From Massilia sp. YIM B02769 (GTDB taxonomy: Bacteria > Pseudomonadota > Gammaproteobacteria > Burkholderiales > Burkholderiaceae_D), in assembly GCF_030411995.1 (NCBI RefSeq), contig NZ_JASNRC010000013.1:116518-180517 (forward strand): DNA of 64,000 nt, given 5' to 3'. Positions 25,062 to 33,865 of the stretch are shown one piece after another (position 1 is the first letter of the stretch; each line of letters starts with the position of its first letter). The translations under genes were made by a program, and so were the position numbers. The notes beneath the pieces are model-generated. The model was not told the origin of the DNA. It did not search any database and worked only from the letters and a program-made list of their open reading frames with translations.

Positions 25062-27416
25062 TTACTGCTTGAGCGTGCGCTCGAACAGCTTCAGGATGCG
25101 GCGGTACTGGTCGAACCAGCTTTCCGGCTGGGTGTAGGCGTGGCGTTCCAGCGGGTAGCTGGCCAGTTCCCAGTTATCCTTGCGCAGCTCGATCAGGCGC
25201 TGGGCCATGCGCACCGAGTCCTGGTAGAACACGTTGTCGTCGACCATGCCGTGGCCGATCAGGAGGTTGCCGCGCAGGTTCTCGGCATACTCGATCGGCG
25301 ACGAGATTTTATACGCCTGCGGATCGAGGTCCGGCGTGTTCAGGATGTTGGCGGTGTACTCGTGGTTGTAGCTGGTCCAGTCGGTCACCGGGCGCAGCGC
25401 GGCGCCGGACTTGAACATCTCGGGCGCGCGCATCAGGGCCATGAAGGTCATGAAGCCGCCGTAGCTGCCGCCGTAGATGCCCACGTTCTGGGCGTCGCCC
25501 TGCAGGTTCTGCACCAGGTACTTCACGCCGTCCTGGTAATCCACCAGTTCCGGGTGGCCCATCTGGCGGTAGATCGCGGTGCGCCAGTTGCGGCCATAGC
25601 CCTTCGAGGCGCGGTAGTCCATGTCGAGCACGATGTAGCCGCGTTCGACCAGCAGGTTGTGGAACATCTGCTCGCGGAAGTAGGTCGGATAGCGTTTGTG
25701 GGTGTTCTGCAGGTAGCCGGCGCCGTGCACGAACATCACGATCGGGTATTTTTTACCGGCTTCCAGCTTGGCCGGGCGGTACAGCTTGGACCACACCGGG
25801 TCGCCGCCGTCGCTCGACGGCACGGCCACGTATTCGGGCTGGATCCACTCGCGCGCCTTGTACTCGGCGGTGCGGGTGTCGGTCAGTTTCGCTGCCGCGC
25901 CGCCCGATACCGGCACCGTCGCCAGCTGGATCGGCATGTAGCTCGACGAGTAGTGCACCAGCAGCTTGCGGTTGTCCGGCGACAGGGCGAAGCGTTCCAC
26001 GCCTTCCAGGCCCGTCACTTCGCGCGTCGCGCCATCTTTCGCATTCACCGCGCAGACTTCATAGGTGCCCGGGTTCTTGCGGTTGCAAAGCATATAGGCG
26101 GTGCTGCCGTCGAAGTTCCACTGCACGTCGCCGGCTTCCCACTTGCCCTTGGTAAGGGCGCGCGCCTGGCCGTCGGCGGTCGAGGTGTACAGGTGCGAGT
26201 AGCCGCTTTCTTCCGACAGGTACCACAGGGTGCGGTTGTCCGGTAGCCAGCCGAAGTCGCTGTTGTCGTAATTGACCCAGGCCTCGTCGCTGAGGCGATG
26301 CACAGGTTTCAGTTTGGCGGCGCCGAGGTCGATGGTGGCGATCCAGCGGTCCTTGTTGTCGACCGCGCGCAGCATCACGGCGGCCTGCTTGCCGTCGGCG
26401 GTCCAGCGCACGGCGTCGGCGCGGTCGGCGATGCGCAGCGGGCGGTTGCCCTTCAGCGGGTCGAGCTTGGCGTCGGCGCGCAGCTTGGCCAGCGGGTCGG
26501 TGGCGATGCCCGGCAGGCTGTCGAACGGGATGTCCTGGACCTTGTTGGTCGCCAGGTCGATCAGTTTCAGCGCGTGCGGCGCCGGGTTGTTGCGGCCGAC
26601 GCGGGTGCGCTCGTCGTCGGCTTCCTCGTAGCCCGATTCGGTGACGTAGCGCGGCATCTTGCCGACGCGGCCCTTGTCGCCGCCTTTCGCGGCGGTGACG
26701 ACCACCAGCCAGCGGCCGTCCGGGGACAGGGCGCTGCCTTCGATGGTGAGCTTGTCGCCCAGGTAGATCGGACTCGGGGCGCGGGTCGGGTCGGCGCGGC
26801 GTTCTTCCTCGGCGCGGGCGCGGCCGGCGTCGCGGTCGTCCTTTGCCCGCTTCAGGGTGGCGATCAGGCGCAGCTGCATGTCGCGCAGGGCGTCCGGGTC
26901 GCTCGCGGCAGGGTCCTTGGCGGCACGGGGCAGGGCGACCGGGCCTTGCACGCGGCTGCTGCGGTCCCAGCTGAACCACTCGTGGCCGACGCGGAACTGC
27001 ACGGCGCGCTCGTCGCTCGAGAACTGCGGGTCTTCGGCCTTCACGCCGCGGCTGATCTGGACCAGGGCGCCGTTCTTCAGGTCACGCTCGAACAGGTCGC
27101 CGTTGCGCACCAGGACGGCGCGCGTGTGGTTGCGGTTGTAGACCACGGCCGGGCTGTCGAGCTTTGCCAGTTCGGCGTCCTGTACCTTGCGCGGCTGGCC
27201 GCCCTGGACGGCCTCGAAGGTGTCGCGCAGCGGCGAGCCGGTGCGCTTCTGCTTGTAGAAGACCTGCTTGCCGTCCCAGCTGAACCAGGCCTGTTCGGCG
27301 GGGTTACCGATCCAGTCGGGGTTGGCCATGGCCTGGTCGAGGGTGATGGGCGTTGGCGCCGCCATCGCGGGCAGCGCGGTGAACGCGGCAAGAATCGTCA
27401 GTACAGGAAGTCGCAT
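25062..27416 (-). CDS. S9 family (dipeptidyl-peptidase IV-like) serine peptidase
   Basis: A 784-residue exported peptidase. A signal peptide (LPVLTILAAFTALPAMAAPT) is followed by a long beta-propeller region (about residues 30-510). An alpha/beta-hydrolase domain comes next, with the catalytic serine in GIYGGSYGGFMTF, the aspartate in IGHGMVDDNVFYQ and the histidine in YPLERHAYTQPESW. It should release di- or oligopeptides in the periplasm or outside the cell, as in the S9B/S9C groups. The length is normal and all triad residues are present. It is a single gene with its own terminator. Confidence 0.9.
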   Translation of the reverse strand: MRLPVLTILAAFTALPAMAAPTPITLDQAMANPDWIGNPAEQAWFSWDGKQVFYKQKRTGSPLRDTFEAVQGGQPRKVQDAELAKLDSPAVVYNRNHTRAVLVRNGDLFERDLKNGALVQISRGVKAEDPQFSSDERAVQFRVGHEWFSWDRSSRVQGPVALPRAAKDPAASDPDALRDMQLRLIATLKRAKDDRDAGRARAEEERRADPTRAPSPIYLGDKLTIEGSALSPDGRWLVVVTAAKGGDKGRVGKMPRYVTESGYEEADDERTRVGRNNPAPHALKLIDLATNKVQDIPFDSLPGIATDPLAKLRADAKLDPLKGNRPLRIADRADAVRWTADGKQAAVMLRAVDNKDRWIATIDLGAAKLKPVHRLSDEAWVNYDNSDFGWLPDNRTLWYLSEESGYSHLYTSTADGQARALTKGKWEAGDVQWNFDGSTAYMLCNRKNPGTYEVCAVNAKDGATREVTGLEGVERFALSPDNRKLLVHYSSSYMPIQLATVPVSGGAAAKLTDTRTAEYKAREWIQPEYVAVPSSDGGDPVWSKLYRPAKLEAGKKYPIVMFVHGAGYLQNTHKRYPTYFREQMFHNLLVERGYIVLDMDYRASKGYGRNWRTAIYRQMGHPELVDYQDGVKYLVQNLQGDAQNVGIYGGSYGGFMTFMALMRAPEMFKSGAALRPVTDWTSYNHEYTANILNTPDLDPQAYKISSPIEYAENLRGNLLIGHGMVDDNVFYQDSVRMAQRLIELRKDNWELASYPLERHAYTQPESWFDQYRRILKLFERTLKQ

Positions 27417-27536
27417 CGTGATGGGTGGTTGGTTAGCGAAATAGCTTTCTGGCTAGAAATTGCGAAAGCATTCTAGCTCAGCCACCATGCGACGGGGCAC
27501 TTCGCGGATGATTAATCCGCAAGAATTTTTACCCGC

Positions 27537-27572
27537 GTATTGCTGTGCGTATTGCTGTATGTATTGCGATAT
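27537..27572. repeat. Short 12-bp tandem repeat
   Basis: Three near-copies of a 12-base unit: GTATTGCTGTGC, GTATTGCTGTAT, GTATTGCGATAT. They lie in the AT-rich gap between the S9 peptidase gene and the small membrane peptide gene. No function is evident. Confidence 0.6.
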
Positions 27573-27603
27573 TCGCGCGGATGTTCGAACTATTTACTCC
27601 GGT

Positions 27604-27711
27604 TCAGGCAGCCTGGTTCCGGCCTTTGGATTGGCGCGGCAGGAACATGGCGATGCGTGCGACGACGGCGAGAACGGCGAGGCCAACTGGCAGGTATTCG
27701 AAAGCGATCAT
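27604..27711 (-). CDS. 35-residue membrane peptide, unknown
   Basis: A small frame MIAFEYLPVGLAVLAVVARI...NQAA with one hydrophobic helix (residues 5-24) and a basic C-terminal tail (PRQSKGRNQ). The ATG at 27711 is preceded by AAGAAAGG with 7-base spacing. A clear promoter (TATACT) lies about 60 bases upstream, and that promoter and leader are shared with another small gene at 38414-38647. These signals make it a likely real gene despite its length. A longer in-frame start at 27813 would sit upstream of the promoter and is unlikely. I do not recognise the family. Confidence 0.6.
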   Translation of the reverse strand: MIAFEYLPVGLAVLAVVARIAMFLPRQSKGRNQAA

Positions 27712-27752
27712 GGTCAAACCTTTCTTGCGCTCGAAGCGCGTTGGGTTGGTAA

Positions 27753-27832
27753 ATACTGCGATGTTGCGTTGCAGTATAGAACGACTGCTTTCATAAATAA
27801 ACTTTATGTTCATGATGTCCGCGATAAGCGGG
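27753..27832 (-). promoter_or_regulatory. Promoter and leader element shared with the 38.7-kb gene (copy A)
   Basis: On the minus strand: TATCGC-GG-ATCA, then AAAGTTTATTTATG, 13 bases, TATACTGC, then GCAACATCGCAGTAT. The -10 is TATACT (27773-27778), with a weak TTTATT -35 (27796-27801) at 17 bases. An inverted repeat ATACTGC-N11-GCAGTAT (27753-27777) covers the -10 and the predicted start, so it could be an operator. The same block, almost base for base, precedes the gene at 38414. Confidence 0.7.
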
Positions 27833-27910
27833 TCTTATAGTTTATGGACCTGCCACGCGGGTGATATTTACAGATGAAATATCTCGACTGCAACTCAACC
27901 GTATAAGGCG

Positions 27911-27926
27911 TGGCCCGCTTCTTGCA
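27911..27926 (+). promoter_or_regulatory. Possible sigma-54 promoter at nasT
   Basis: TGGCCCG-CTTC-TTGCA matches the sigma-54 consensus TGGCACG-N4-TTGCA, with GG and GC 12 bases apart. The predicted start of transcription falls almost on the nasT ATG (27938), so use of this site would give a leaderless mRNA. The call is therefore tentative. Confidence 0.4.
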
Positions 27927-27937
27927 TTGATGCATGC

Positions 27938-28573
27938 ATGAAATCCAGCCACCCGCCCCGCAGCCTGCGCATCGTCGTCGTCACCGCCGACGCATCCGGC
28001 CATGACGACGCCGCGCTTGCCGCCCAGGTCGAGCGCAACACGGCGCTGCGCATCGGTCTGCTGGAATCGGGCTACGACATCGTCGCTTCTCTGCCGCCGG
28101 ATATCTTCCTGCCCGAGCGCGTGGCCCAGCTGCAGCCCGACCTGATCATCGTCGACAGCGAATCCGATGCGCGCGACGTTCTCGAACACATCGTGATCGC
28201 CACGCGCGACGAACGCCGTCCCATCGTCCTGTTCACCGAAGACCACAGCGCCCCCGCGATGGAAGCGGCGATGGCGGCCGGCGTGTCGGCCTATATCGTG
28301 GCCGGCCTGCAGGCCGAACGCGTGCGGCCCGTGCTCGACGTGGCGCTGGCGCGCTTCCGGCGCGAACAGCAGCTGCTGGGCGAGCTGGCCGACACGCGCC
28401 AGAAGCTGGCCGAACGCAAGGTCGTCGAGCGCGCCAAGGGCGTGCTGATGGCGCGCTACCGCCTGAAGGAAGAAGAAGCCTATGGCCGCCTGCGCAGCCT
28501 GGCGATGAACAAGAACCTGAGACTGGCCGAGGTCGCGCAGCGCATCCTCGACGTCGAGGACCTGCTGGGCTAG
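27938..28573 (+). CDS. nasT: NasT-type ANTAR antitermination regulator
   Basis: A 211-residue protein with a receiver-like N-terminal domain (about residues 8-130, RIVVVTADASGHDD and LIIVDSES). A C-terminal ANTAR RNA-binding domain (about residues 150-208) holds RKVVERAKGVLMARYRLKEE, then EAYGRLRSLAMNKNLRLAEV. ANTAR proteins bind paired hexaloop hairpins and prevent formation of a terminator. In the NasS/NasT system NasS holds NasT inactive until nitrate or nitrite binds. A matching RNA target is visible at 29912-29952. nasS follows 24 bases downstream. There is no other good start codon in this frame. Confidence 0.92.
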   Translation: MKSSHPPRSLRIVVVTADASGHDDAALAAQVERNTALRIGLLESGYDIVASLPPDIFLPERVAQLQPDLIIVDSESDARDVLEHIVIATRDERRPIVLFTEDHSAPAMEAAMAAGVSAYIVAGLQAERVRPVLDVALARFRREQQLLGELADTRQKLAERKVVERAKGVLMARYRLKEEEAYGRLRSLAMNKNLRLAEVAQRILDVEDLLG

Positions 28574-28596
28574 GCCCGGCATACGAGAGGAACCAG

Positions 28597-29751
28597 ATGA
28601 CAGCGTTGCCGGGGCAGGGCGTCCATGCGGGCGGATCGGATCGGCCGGAAAAGCCGGTATTGAAAGTCGGCTTCATGCCGCTGGCCGATTGCGCGCCGCT
28701 GGTGATGGCATCGGTGCTCGGCTTCGACGAGAAGTACGGCATCCGCCTGGCGCTCGAACGCCAGCATTCCTGGTCGGCCATGCGCGACCGCCTGCATACC
28801 GGCGAACTCGATGCGGCCCAGGCGTTGTACGGCCTGCTGTACGGCCTGCAGATGGGCGTCGGCTCGGCGCCGCGCGACATGGCCGTGCTCATGAACCTGA
28901 ACCAGAACGGCCAGTCCATCGTGCTGTCGCGCGCGCTGGCCGAGCGTGGCGCGCGCGACGGCGCCGGCCTGGCCGCGCTGATGCGCGCCGCGCCGCGCCG
29001 GTATTCCTTCGCCCATACCTTCCCGACCGGGAACCACGCCATGTGGCTGTGCTACTGGCTGGCCGCCGCCGGCATCGATCCGCTGAAGGATGCGCAGCTG
29101 GTGACGGTGCCGCCGGGGCAGATGGCGGCCAACCTGGAGGCCGGCCACATGGATGGCTTCTGCGCCGGCGAGCCCTGGAGCCGGCGTGCGCTGCAGTGCG
29201 GCGCCGGTGCGCTGGTCGCGCCCAGCAGCCAGGTCTGGCCCGACCATCCGGGCAAGGCGCTGGGTGCGCGCGCCGATTTCGTCGCGGCGCATCCGCACGC
29301 CTGCCGCGCGCTGGTGGCGGCCCTGCTCGACACGGCGCGCTGGCTCGACGCTTCGCCGGTGAACCGCGAGGCGGCGGCCGAAGTGCTTGCCAGCGCCGCG
29401 TATATCAACACGGGCGTGGACGTGCTGCGGGCCTGCCTGCTGCCGCGCCGTGCGGACTGGCCTGCGCTGCGCTTCTTCGGCGACGGCGCGGCCACCTTCC
29501 CCTGGCTGTCCGACGGCATGTGGTTCCTGACCCAGCAGCGGCGCTGGGGTTTGCTGCCCGACGATCCGGATTACCTGGGCGTGGCGGCGCGGGTCAACCA
29601 GATCGACTTGTACCGCGAGGCGGCGCAACTGACGGGCGTTGCCGTGCCCGATGAGGCGATGCGCAGCGCCACGCTGATCGATGGCCGGGTCTGGGACGGC
29701 AGCGATCCGGCCGCTTACGCGCGCTCGTTCGCGATCCACGACTTGCGGTAA
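28597..29751 (+). CDS. nasS: NasS-type nitrate sensor (NrtA/CmpA-like, cytoplasmic)
   Basis: A 384-residue protein of the nitrate-binding NrtA/CmpA family. LKVGFMPLADCAPLVMAS near the start, then FAHTFPTGNHAMWLCYWLAA and MDGFCAGEPWSRRA are the ligand-site motifs. There is no signal peptide or lipobox, so it stays in the cytoplasm, as expected for NasS, which binds nitrate/nitrite and releases NasT. It is co-transcribed with nasT. A 272-base gap with a regulated leader separates it from the transporter gene. Confidence 0.9.
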   Translation: MTALPGQGVHAGGSDRPEKPVLKVGFMPLADCAPLVMASVLGFDEKYGIRLALERQHSWSAMRDRLHTGELDAAQALYGLLYGLQMGVGSAPRDMAVLMNLNQNGQSIVLSRALAERGARDGAGLAALMRAAPRRYSFAHTFPTGNHAMWLCYWLAAAGIDPLKDAQLVTVPPGQMAANLEAGHMDGFCAGEPWSRRALQCGAGALVAPSSQVWPDHPGKALGARADFVAAHPHACRALVAALLDTARWLDASPVNREAAAEVLASAAYINTGVDVLRACLLPRRADWPALRFFGDGAATFPWLSDGMWFLTQQRRWGLLPDDPDYLGVAARVNQIDLYREAAQLTGVAVPDEAMRSATLIDGRVWDGSDPAAYARSFAIHDLR

Positions 29752-29854
29752 GCAGGGCAAGCACGGTGCGCCGCGGCGCATCATTTTCGCGCATGGTGCA
29801 CTGCAATGAGGCGCACCCGGCCGCAGCACTCGGGCCGATGCCCCGGCACTTCGC

Positions 29855-29870
29855 TGGCACGGCTCTTGCA
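29855..29870 (+). promoter_or_regulatory. Sigma-54 promoter of the nitrate assimilation operon
   Basis: TGGCACG-GCTC-TTGCA is a perfect sigma-54 -24/-12 element. The predicted start is near 29882, about 30 bases before the ANTAR hairpins. Upstream, a GGTGCACTGCAATGAGGCGC stretch with ACC following (about 29790-29815) has NtrC-like GGTGC/GCACC halves. Nitrogen control through NtrC is therefore likely but not proven. Confidence 0.8.
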
Positions 29871-29911
29871 AACCCTGATGACAGGATCAACGGCGATCCC
29901 TTCACATTCCA

Positions 29912-29993
29912 GCCAGCCCACCGATGGGCTGGCACCCGGACAACGGCGTCCGCACTCCAGGGTCTCGACCCTGGGATGCGGACGCTTTTTTTT
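29912..29993 (+). promoter_or_regulatory. ANTAR antiterminator leader: two hexaloop hairpins plus intrinsic terminator
   Basis: Hairpin P1 is GCCAGCCC-ACCGAT-GGGCTGGC (29912-29933) and hairpin P2 is CGGAC-AACGGC-GTCCG (29937-29952). Both loops have six bases with A at position 1 and G at position 4, the ANTAR signature. The 3' strand of P2 is part of the 5' strand of the terminator GCGTCCGCA...TGCGGACGC (29946-29985), which is followed by eight T. Forming P2 and forming the terminator therefore exclude each other. NasT binding should let RNA polymerase read into the transporter and reductase genes. Confidence 0.92.
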
Positions 29994-30023
29994 CGTTTGT
30001 CAGTTCAAGAACGAGGGACGATC

Positions 30024-31319
30024 ATGGCCAGCAAAGCAAGCAGTATCCAGCTCTTCACTTTCCACACGCCGCAGATGCGCGCCTTCCACCTGACCTGGGT
30101 GGCCTTCTTCATCTGCTTCTTCGCCTGGTTCGCCTGCGCGCCGCTGATGCCGGTCATCAAGGGCGAGTTCGGCCTGTCGATGGCGCAGATCGCCAACATC
30201 AACATCGCCGCCGTCGCCATCACGATCCTGGTGCGGCTGGTGGTCGGTCCGCTGTGCGACCGCTACGGTCCGCGTAAAACCTATACCGGCCTGCTGCTGC
30301 TGGGCGCCATCCCCGTGATCGGCGTGGCCCTGGCCCAGAGCTACGAAAGCTTCCTCCTGTTCCGCCTCGGGATCGGTGCGGTCGGCGCCAGCTTCGTCAT
30401 CACCCAGTACCACACCTCGGTGATGTTCGCGCCGAAAGTGGTCGGTACCGCCAACGCCACCGCGGCCGGCTGGGGCAATGCCGGCGGCGGCGCGGCGCAG
30501 GCGCTGATGCCGCTGCTGCTGGGCGCCATCGTCATGGCCGGCGTGAGCGAAACCCTGGGCTGGCGCGTGGCGCTGGTGGTGCCGGGCATGGCGATGCTGG
30601 TGATGGCCTTTGTCTACTGGCGCTATACCCAGGACTGCCCGGCGGGTAACTTCAGCAATCTGCGCAAGGCCGGCGTCACCTTCGAATCCGGCGGCAAGGG
30701 CGGCTGGGCGAGCTTCCGCGCCGCCTGCCGCAATCACCGCGCCTGGCTGCTGTTCGTCACCTACGGCGCCTGCTTCGGCATCGAGATCTTCATCCACAAC
30801 ATCGCCGCCGTGTACTACGTCGAGCACTTCGGCTTGTCGCTGGGGGCGGCGGGTCTCGCCGCCGGCAGCTTCGGCCTGCTGGCGCTGTTCGCCCGCGCAT
30901 TCGGCGGCTGGATGTCGGACCGCTTTGCCGCACGCGGCGACTTGAACAGCCGCGTGACGGTGTTGTTCCTGCTGATGATCGGCGAGGGGCTTGGCCTCTT
31001 GTGGTTCGCGAATGCCGACGGCGTCGCCTTTGCCCTGGTTGCGATGCTGTGCTTCGGCCTGTTCACCCACATGGCTTGCGGCGCCACCTATGCGCTGGTG
31101 CCCTTCGTGGCGCCGACCGCGCTGGGCGGCGTGGCTGGCATCGTCGGCGCCGGCGGCAACGTGGGCGCGGTGCTGGCAGGCTTCCTGATGAAAGGCACGG
31201 GCGACCTGCGCCAGACCCTCATCATCCTCGGCGTGCTGGTGGTGGCGTCGAGCCTGTGTGCGATCGGCGCCCGCTTCGGTAGCGCAGCCGTTGCCACCCC
31301 CGCAGCCAGCGCCGCCTGA
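30024..31319 (+). CDS. NarK/NasA-type nitrate/nitrite transporter (MFS)
   Basis: A 431-residue major facilitator with 12 hydrophobic segments. It has the nitrate signatures: AGWGNAGGGAAQALMPLLL in helix 5 and GIVGAGGNVGAVLAGFL in helix 11, and LVVGPLCDRYGPRKTY is the MFS loop motif. It imports nitrate, probably with a proton, and may exchange nitrite. GAGGG precedes the ATG at 30024. It is the first gene after the ANTAR leader and is followed by nirB after 10 bases, so its expression should depend on nitrate (NasST) and nitrogen status. Confidence 0.93.
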   Translation: MASKASSIQLFTFHTPQMRAFHLTWVAFFICFFAWFACAPLMPVIKGEFGLSMAQIANINIAAVAITILVRLVVGPLCDRYGPRKTYTGLLLLGAIPVIGVALAQSYESFLLFRLGIGAVGASFVITQYHTSVMFAPKVVGTANATAAGWGNAGGGAAQALMPLLLGAIVMAGVSETLGWRVALVVPGMAMLVMAFVYWRYTQDCPAGNFSNLRKAGVTFESGGKGGWASFRAACRNHRAWLLFVTYGACFGIEIFIHNIAAVYYVEHFGLSLGAAGLAAGSFGLLALFARAFGGWMSDRFAARGDLNSRVTVLFLLMIGEGLGLLWFANADGVAFALVAMLCFGLFTHMACGATYALVPFVAPTALGGVAGIVGAGGNVGAVLAGFLMKGTGDLRQTLIILGVLVVASSLCAIGARFGSAAVATPAASAA

Positions 31320-31329
31320 GGAGTTGAAC

Positions 31330-33855
31330 ATGAAGATCATCGTCATCGGCCACGGCATGGTGGGCCACAAGTTCGTCGAATCCCTGGCTGCCGCTGCGCC
31401 TCACCTGCAGATCACCGTGCTCGGCGAGGAGCCGCGCCCGGCCTACGACCGCGTGCACCTGTCCGAATTCTTTGCCGGGAAAACGGCGGACGACCTGTCG
31501 CTGGTCGCGCTCGGCTTCTTCGAGCGCCCGAACCTGGAGCTGAAGCTGAACGCCAGGGTGGCCGGCATCGACCGCGCGGCGCACATCGTGACACTGGCCG
31601 ATGGCGAGACGCTGGCCTACGACAAGCTGGTGCTGGCCACCGGCTCGTCTCCCTTCGTGCCGCCGGTGCCGGGGCGCGACCGTGCGGACTGCTTCGTCTA
31701 CCGCACCATCGAAGACCTGGAAGCGATGCGCGAATGCGGTGCGCGTTCGCGCAGCGGCGTCGTGGTCGGCGGCGGCTTGCTCGGCCTGGAATGCGCCAAG
31801 GCCTTGCGCGACCTCGGCCTGGAAGCCCACGTGGTCGAATTCGCGCCGCGCCTGATGGCGGTGCAGGTGGACGATCCCGGAGCGCGCGTGCTGCGCGGCC
31901 GTATCGAGGAACTGGGCGTGCGCGTCCACACCGGCAAGAACACGCTCGCCATCGTCGATGGTGAGACGGCCACCCATCGCATGGAATTCGCCGACGGCAG
32001 CGCGCTGGAAACCGACATGATCGTGTTCTCGGCCGGCATCCGCCCGCGCGACGAACTGGCGCGCGCCGCCGGCCTGGCGCTCGGCCCGCGCGGCGGCGTC
32101 GCCATCGATGCCAACTGCCTGAGCTCGGACCCGGACATCTACGCCGTCGGCGAATGCGCGGCCTGGAATGGCCAGGTGTTCGGCCTGGTGGCGCCGGGCT
32201 ACGACATGGCGCGCACCGCCGCCCGCCACGTGCTCGGCGCGCCGGGCGGCTTTGCCGGCGCGGACCTCAGCACCAAGCTGAAACTGATGGGCGTGGACGT
32301 GGCCAGCATCGGTGACGCCCACGGCGCGGCAAATGGTAGCCGCAGCTACCAGTTCCTCGACGAGCGCAAGCAGACGTACAAGAAGATCGTCGTCTCGGAT
32401 TGCGGCAAGCGCCTGCTGGGCGCGGTGCTGGTCGGCGACGCGGCGCAGTACGGCACGCTGCTGCAGATGGCCCTGAACGGGACGCCGCTGCCCGAGGCCC
32501 CCGAGTTCCTGATCCTGCCCCAGGCTGAAGGCACGCCGGTGCGCGGCCTGGGTGTCGATGCCTTGCCGGCCAGCGCCCAGGTCTGCTCCTGCAACGATGT
32601 CTCGAAAGGCACGCTGTGCGAGGCGGTGGCGAACGGCGCCGCCAGCATCGGCGCGCTGAAGAAATGCACCGGCGCCGGTACCGCCTGCGGCGGCTGCGTG
32701 CCGCTGGTGACGCAGGTGCTGAACGCCGAGCTGGCGAAGGGGGGCGTGGCGGTAAGCCGGGCATTGTGCGAACACTTCGCCTACTCGCGCCAGGAACTGC
32801 ACCACCTGGTGCGCGTCGGCCGCATCCGCAGCTTCGGCGAACTGCTGGAGCGCCACGGCAACGGCCTGGGCTGCGAAGTCTGCAAGCCGGTGGCGGCGAA
32901 CATCCTGGCTTCGACCTGGAACGACTTCGTCCTCAAGCCCGAGCACGCCAGCTTGCAGGATTCGAACGACTACTTCCTCGGGAATATCCAGAAGGACGGC
33001 ACCTACTCGGTGGTGCCGCGCATGCCGGGCGGGGAGGTGACGGCCGACGGCCTGATCGCGGTGGGCCAGATCGCCAAGAAGTACGGCCTGTACACCAAGA
33101 TCACCGGCGGCCAGCGCGTCGACCTGTTCGGCGCGCGCGTCGAGCAGTTGCCGCCGATCTGGGAAGAGCTGATCGCGGCCGGCTTCGAGTCCGGCCACGC
33201 CTACGGCAAGTCGCTGCGCACGGTGAAATCCTGCGTCGGCTCGACCTGGTGCCGCTTCGGCGTGGGCGACAGCGCAGGCTTTGCCATCGCACTCGAGAAC
33301 CGCTACAAGGGCCTGCGCACGCCGCACAAGGTGAAGTTCGGCGTCTCTGGCTGCACCCGCGAATGCGCCGAGGCGCAAGGCAAGGACGTTGGCCTGATCG
33401 CCACCGAAAAGGGCTGGAATTTGTACGTGTGCGGCAATGGCGGCATGAAGCCGCGCCACGCCGAGCTGCTGGCGAGCGGGCTGGATGAAGCGGCGGTGGT
33501 GAAGCTGGTCGACCGCTTCCTGATGTTCTATGTGCGCACCGCCGACCGCCTGCAGCGCACCAGCACCTGGCGCGAGAACCTGGAAGGCGGGCTGGATTAC
33601 CTGAAAGGGGTGGTGGTGCAGGACAGCCTGGGCATCGGTCTTGAGTTGGAAAGCGAGATGCAGCACGTGGTCGACACCTATGCCTGCGAATGGAAAAACG
33701 CGGTCGAGGACCCGGAGGTGCGCAAGCGCTTCCGTACCTTCGTGAACAGCGACGCGCAGGATGCGAACGTCGTCTTCATGCCCGAGCGCGGCCAGATCCG
33801 CCCGGCCACCATTGAAGAACGCCGCCGCACGATTCCCATCGTGGCGTCGGCCTGA
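31330..33855 (+). CDS. nirB: Assimilatory nitrite reductase (NADH), large subunit
   Basis: An 841-residue enzyme reducing nitrite to ammonium with NADH. Domains in order: FAD (VIGHGMVGHKFVESL, residues 4-18), NAD (GVVVGGGLLGLECAKAL), a BFD-type [2Fe-2S] region (VCSCNDVSKGTLC and GTACGGCVPLV), and the siroheme/[4Fe-4S] reductase. The reductase cysteines are in TVKSCVGSTWCRFGVGDS and FGVSGCTRECAEAQGKDVGL. All elements are present and the length is typical. A siroheme synthase gene is not in this window. The ATG at 31330 has a GAGGAG site. Confidence 0.95.
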   Translation: MKIIVIGHGMVGHKFVESLAAAAPHLQITVLGEEPRPAYDRVHLSEFFAGKTADDLSLVALGFFERPNLELKLNARVAGIDRAAHIVTLADGETLAYDKLVLATGSSPFVPPVPGRDRADCFVYRTIEDLEAMRECGARSRSGVVVGGGLLGLECAKALRDLGLEAHVVEFAPRLMAVQVDDPGARVLRGRIEELGVRVHTGKNTLAIVDGETATHRMEFADGSALETDMIVFSAGIRPRDELARAAGLALGPRGGVAIDANCLSSDPDIYAVGECAAWNGQVFGLVAPGYDMARTAARHVLGAPGGFAGADLSTKLKLMGVDVASIGDAHGAANGSRSYQFLDERKQTYKKIVVSDCGKRLLGAVLVGDAAQYGTLLQMALNGTPLPEAPEFLILPQAEGTPVRGLGVDALPASAQVCSCNDVSKGTLCEAVANGAASIGALKKCTGAGTACGGCVPLVTQVLNAELAKGGVAVSRALCEHFAYSRQELHHLVRVGRIRSFGELLERHGNGLGCEVCKPVAANILASTWNDFVLKPEHASLQDSNDYFLGNIQKDGTYSVVPRMPGGEVTADGLIAVGQIAKKYGLYTKITGGQRVDLFGARVEQLPPIWEELIAAGFESGHAYGKSLRTVKSCVGSTWCRFGVGDSAGFAIALENRYKGLRTPHKVKFGVSGCTRECAEAQGKDVGLIATEKGWNLYVCGNGGMKPRHAELLASGLDEAAVVKLVDRFLMFYVRTADRLQRTSTWRENLEGGLDYLKGVVVQDSLGIGLELESEMQHVVDTYACEWKNAVEDPEVRKRFRTFVNSDAQDANVVFMPERGQIRPATIEERRRTIPIVASA

Positions 33856-33865
33856 GGAGAACGCC

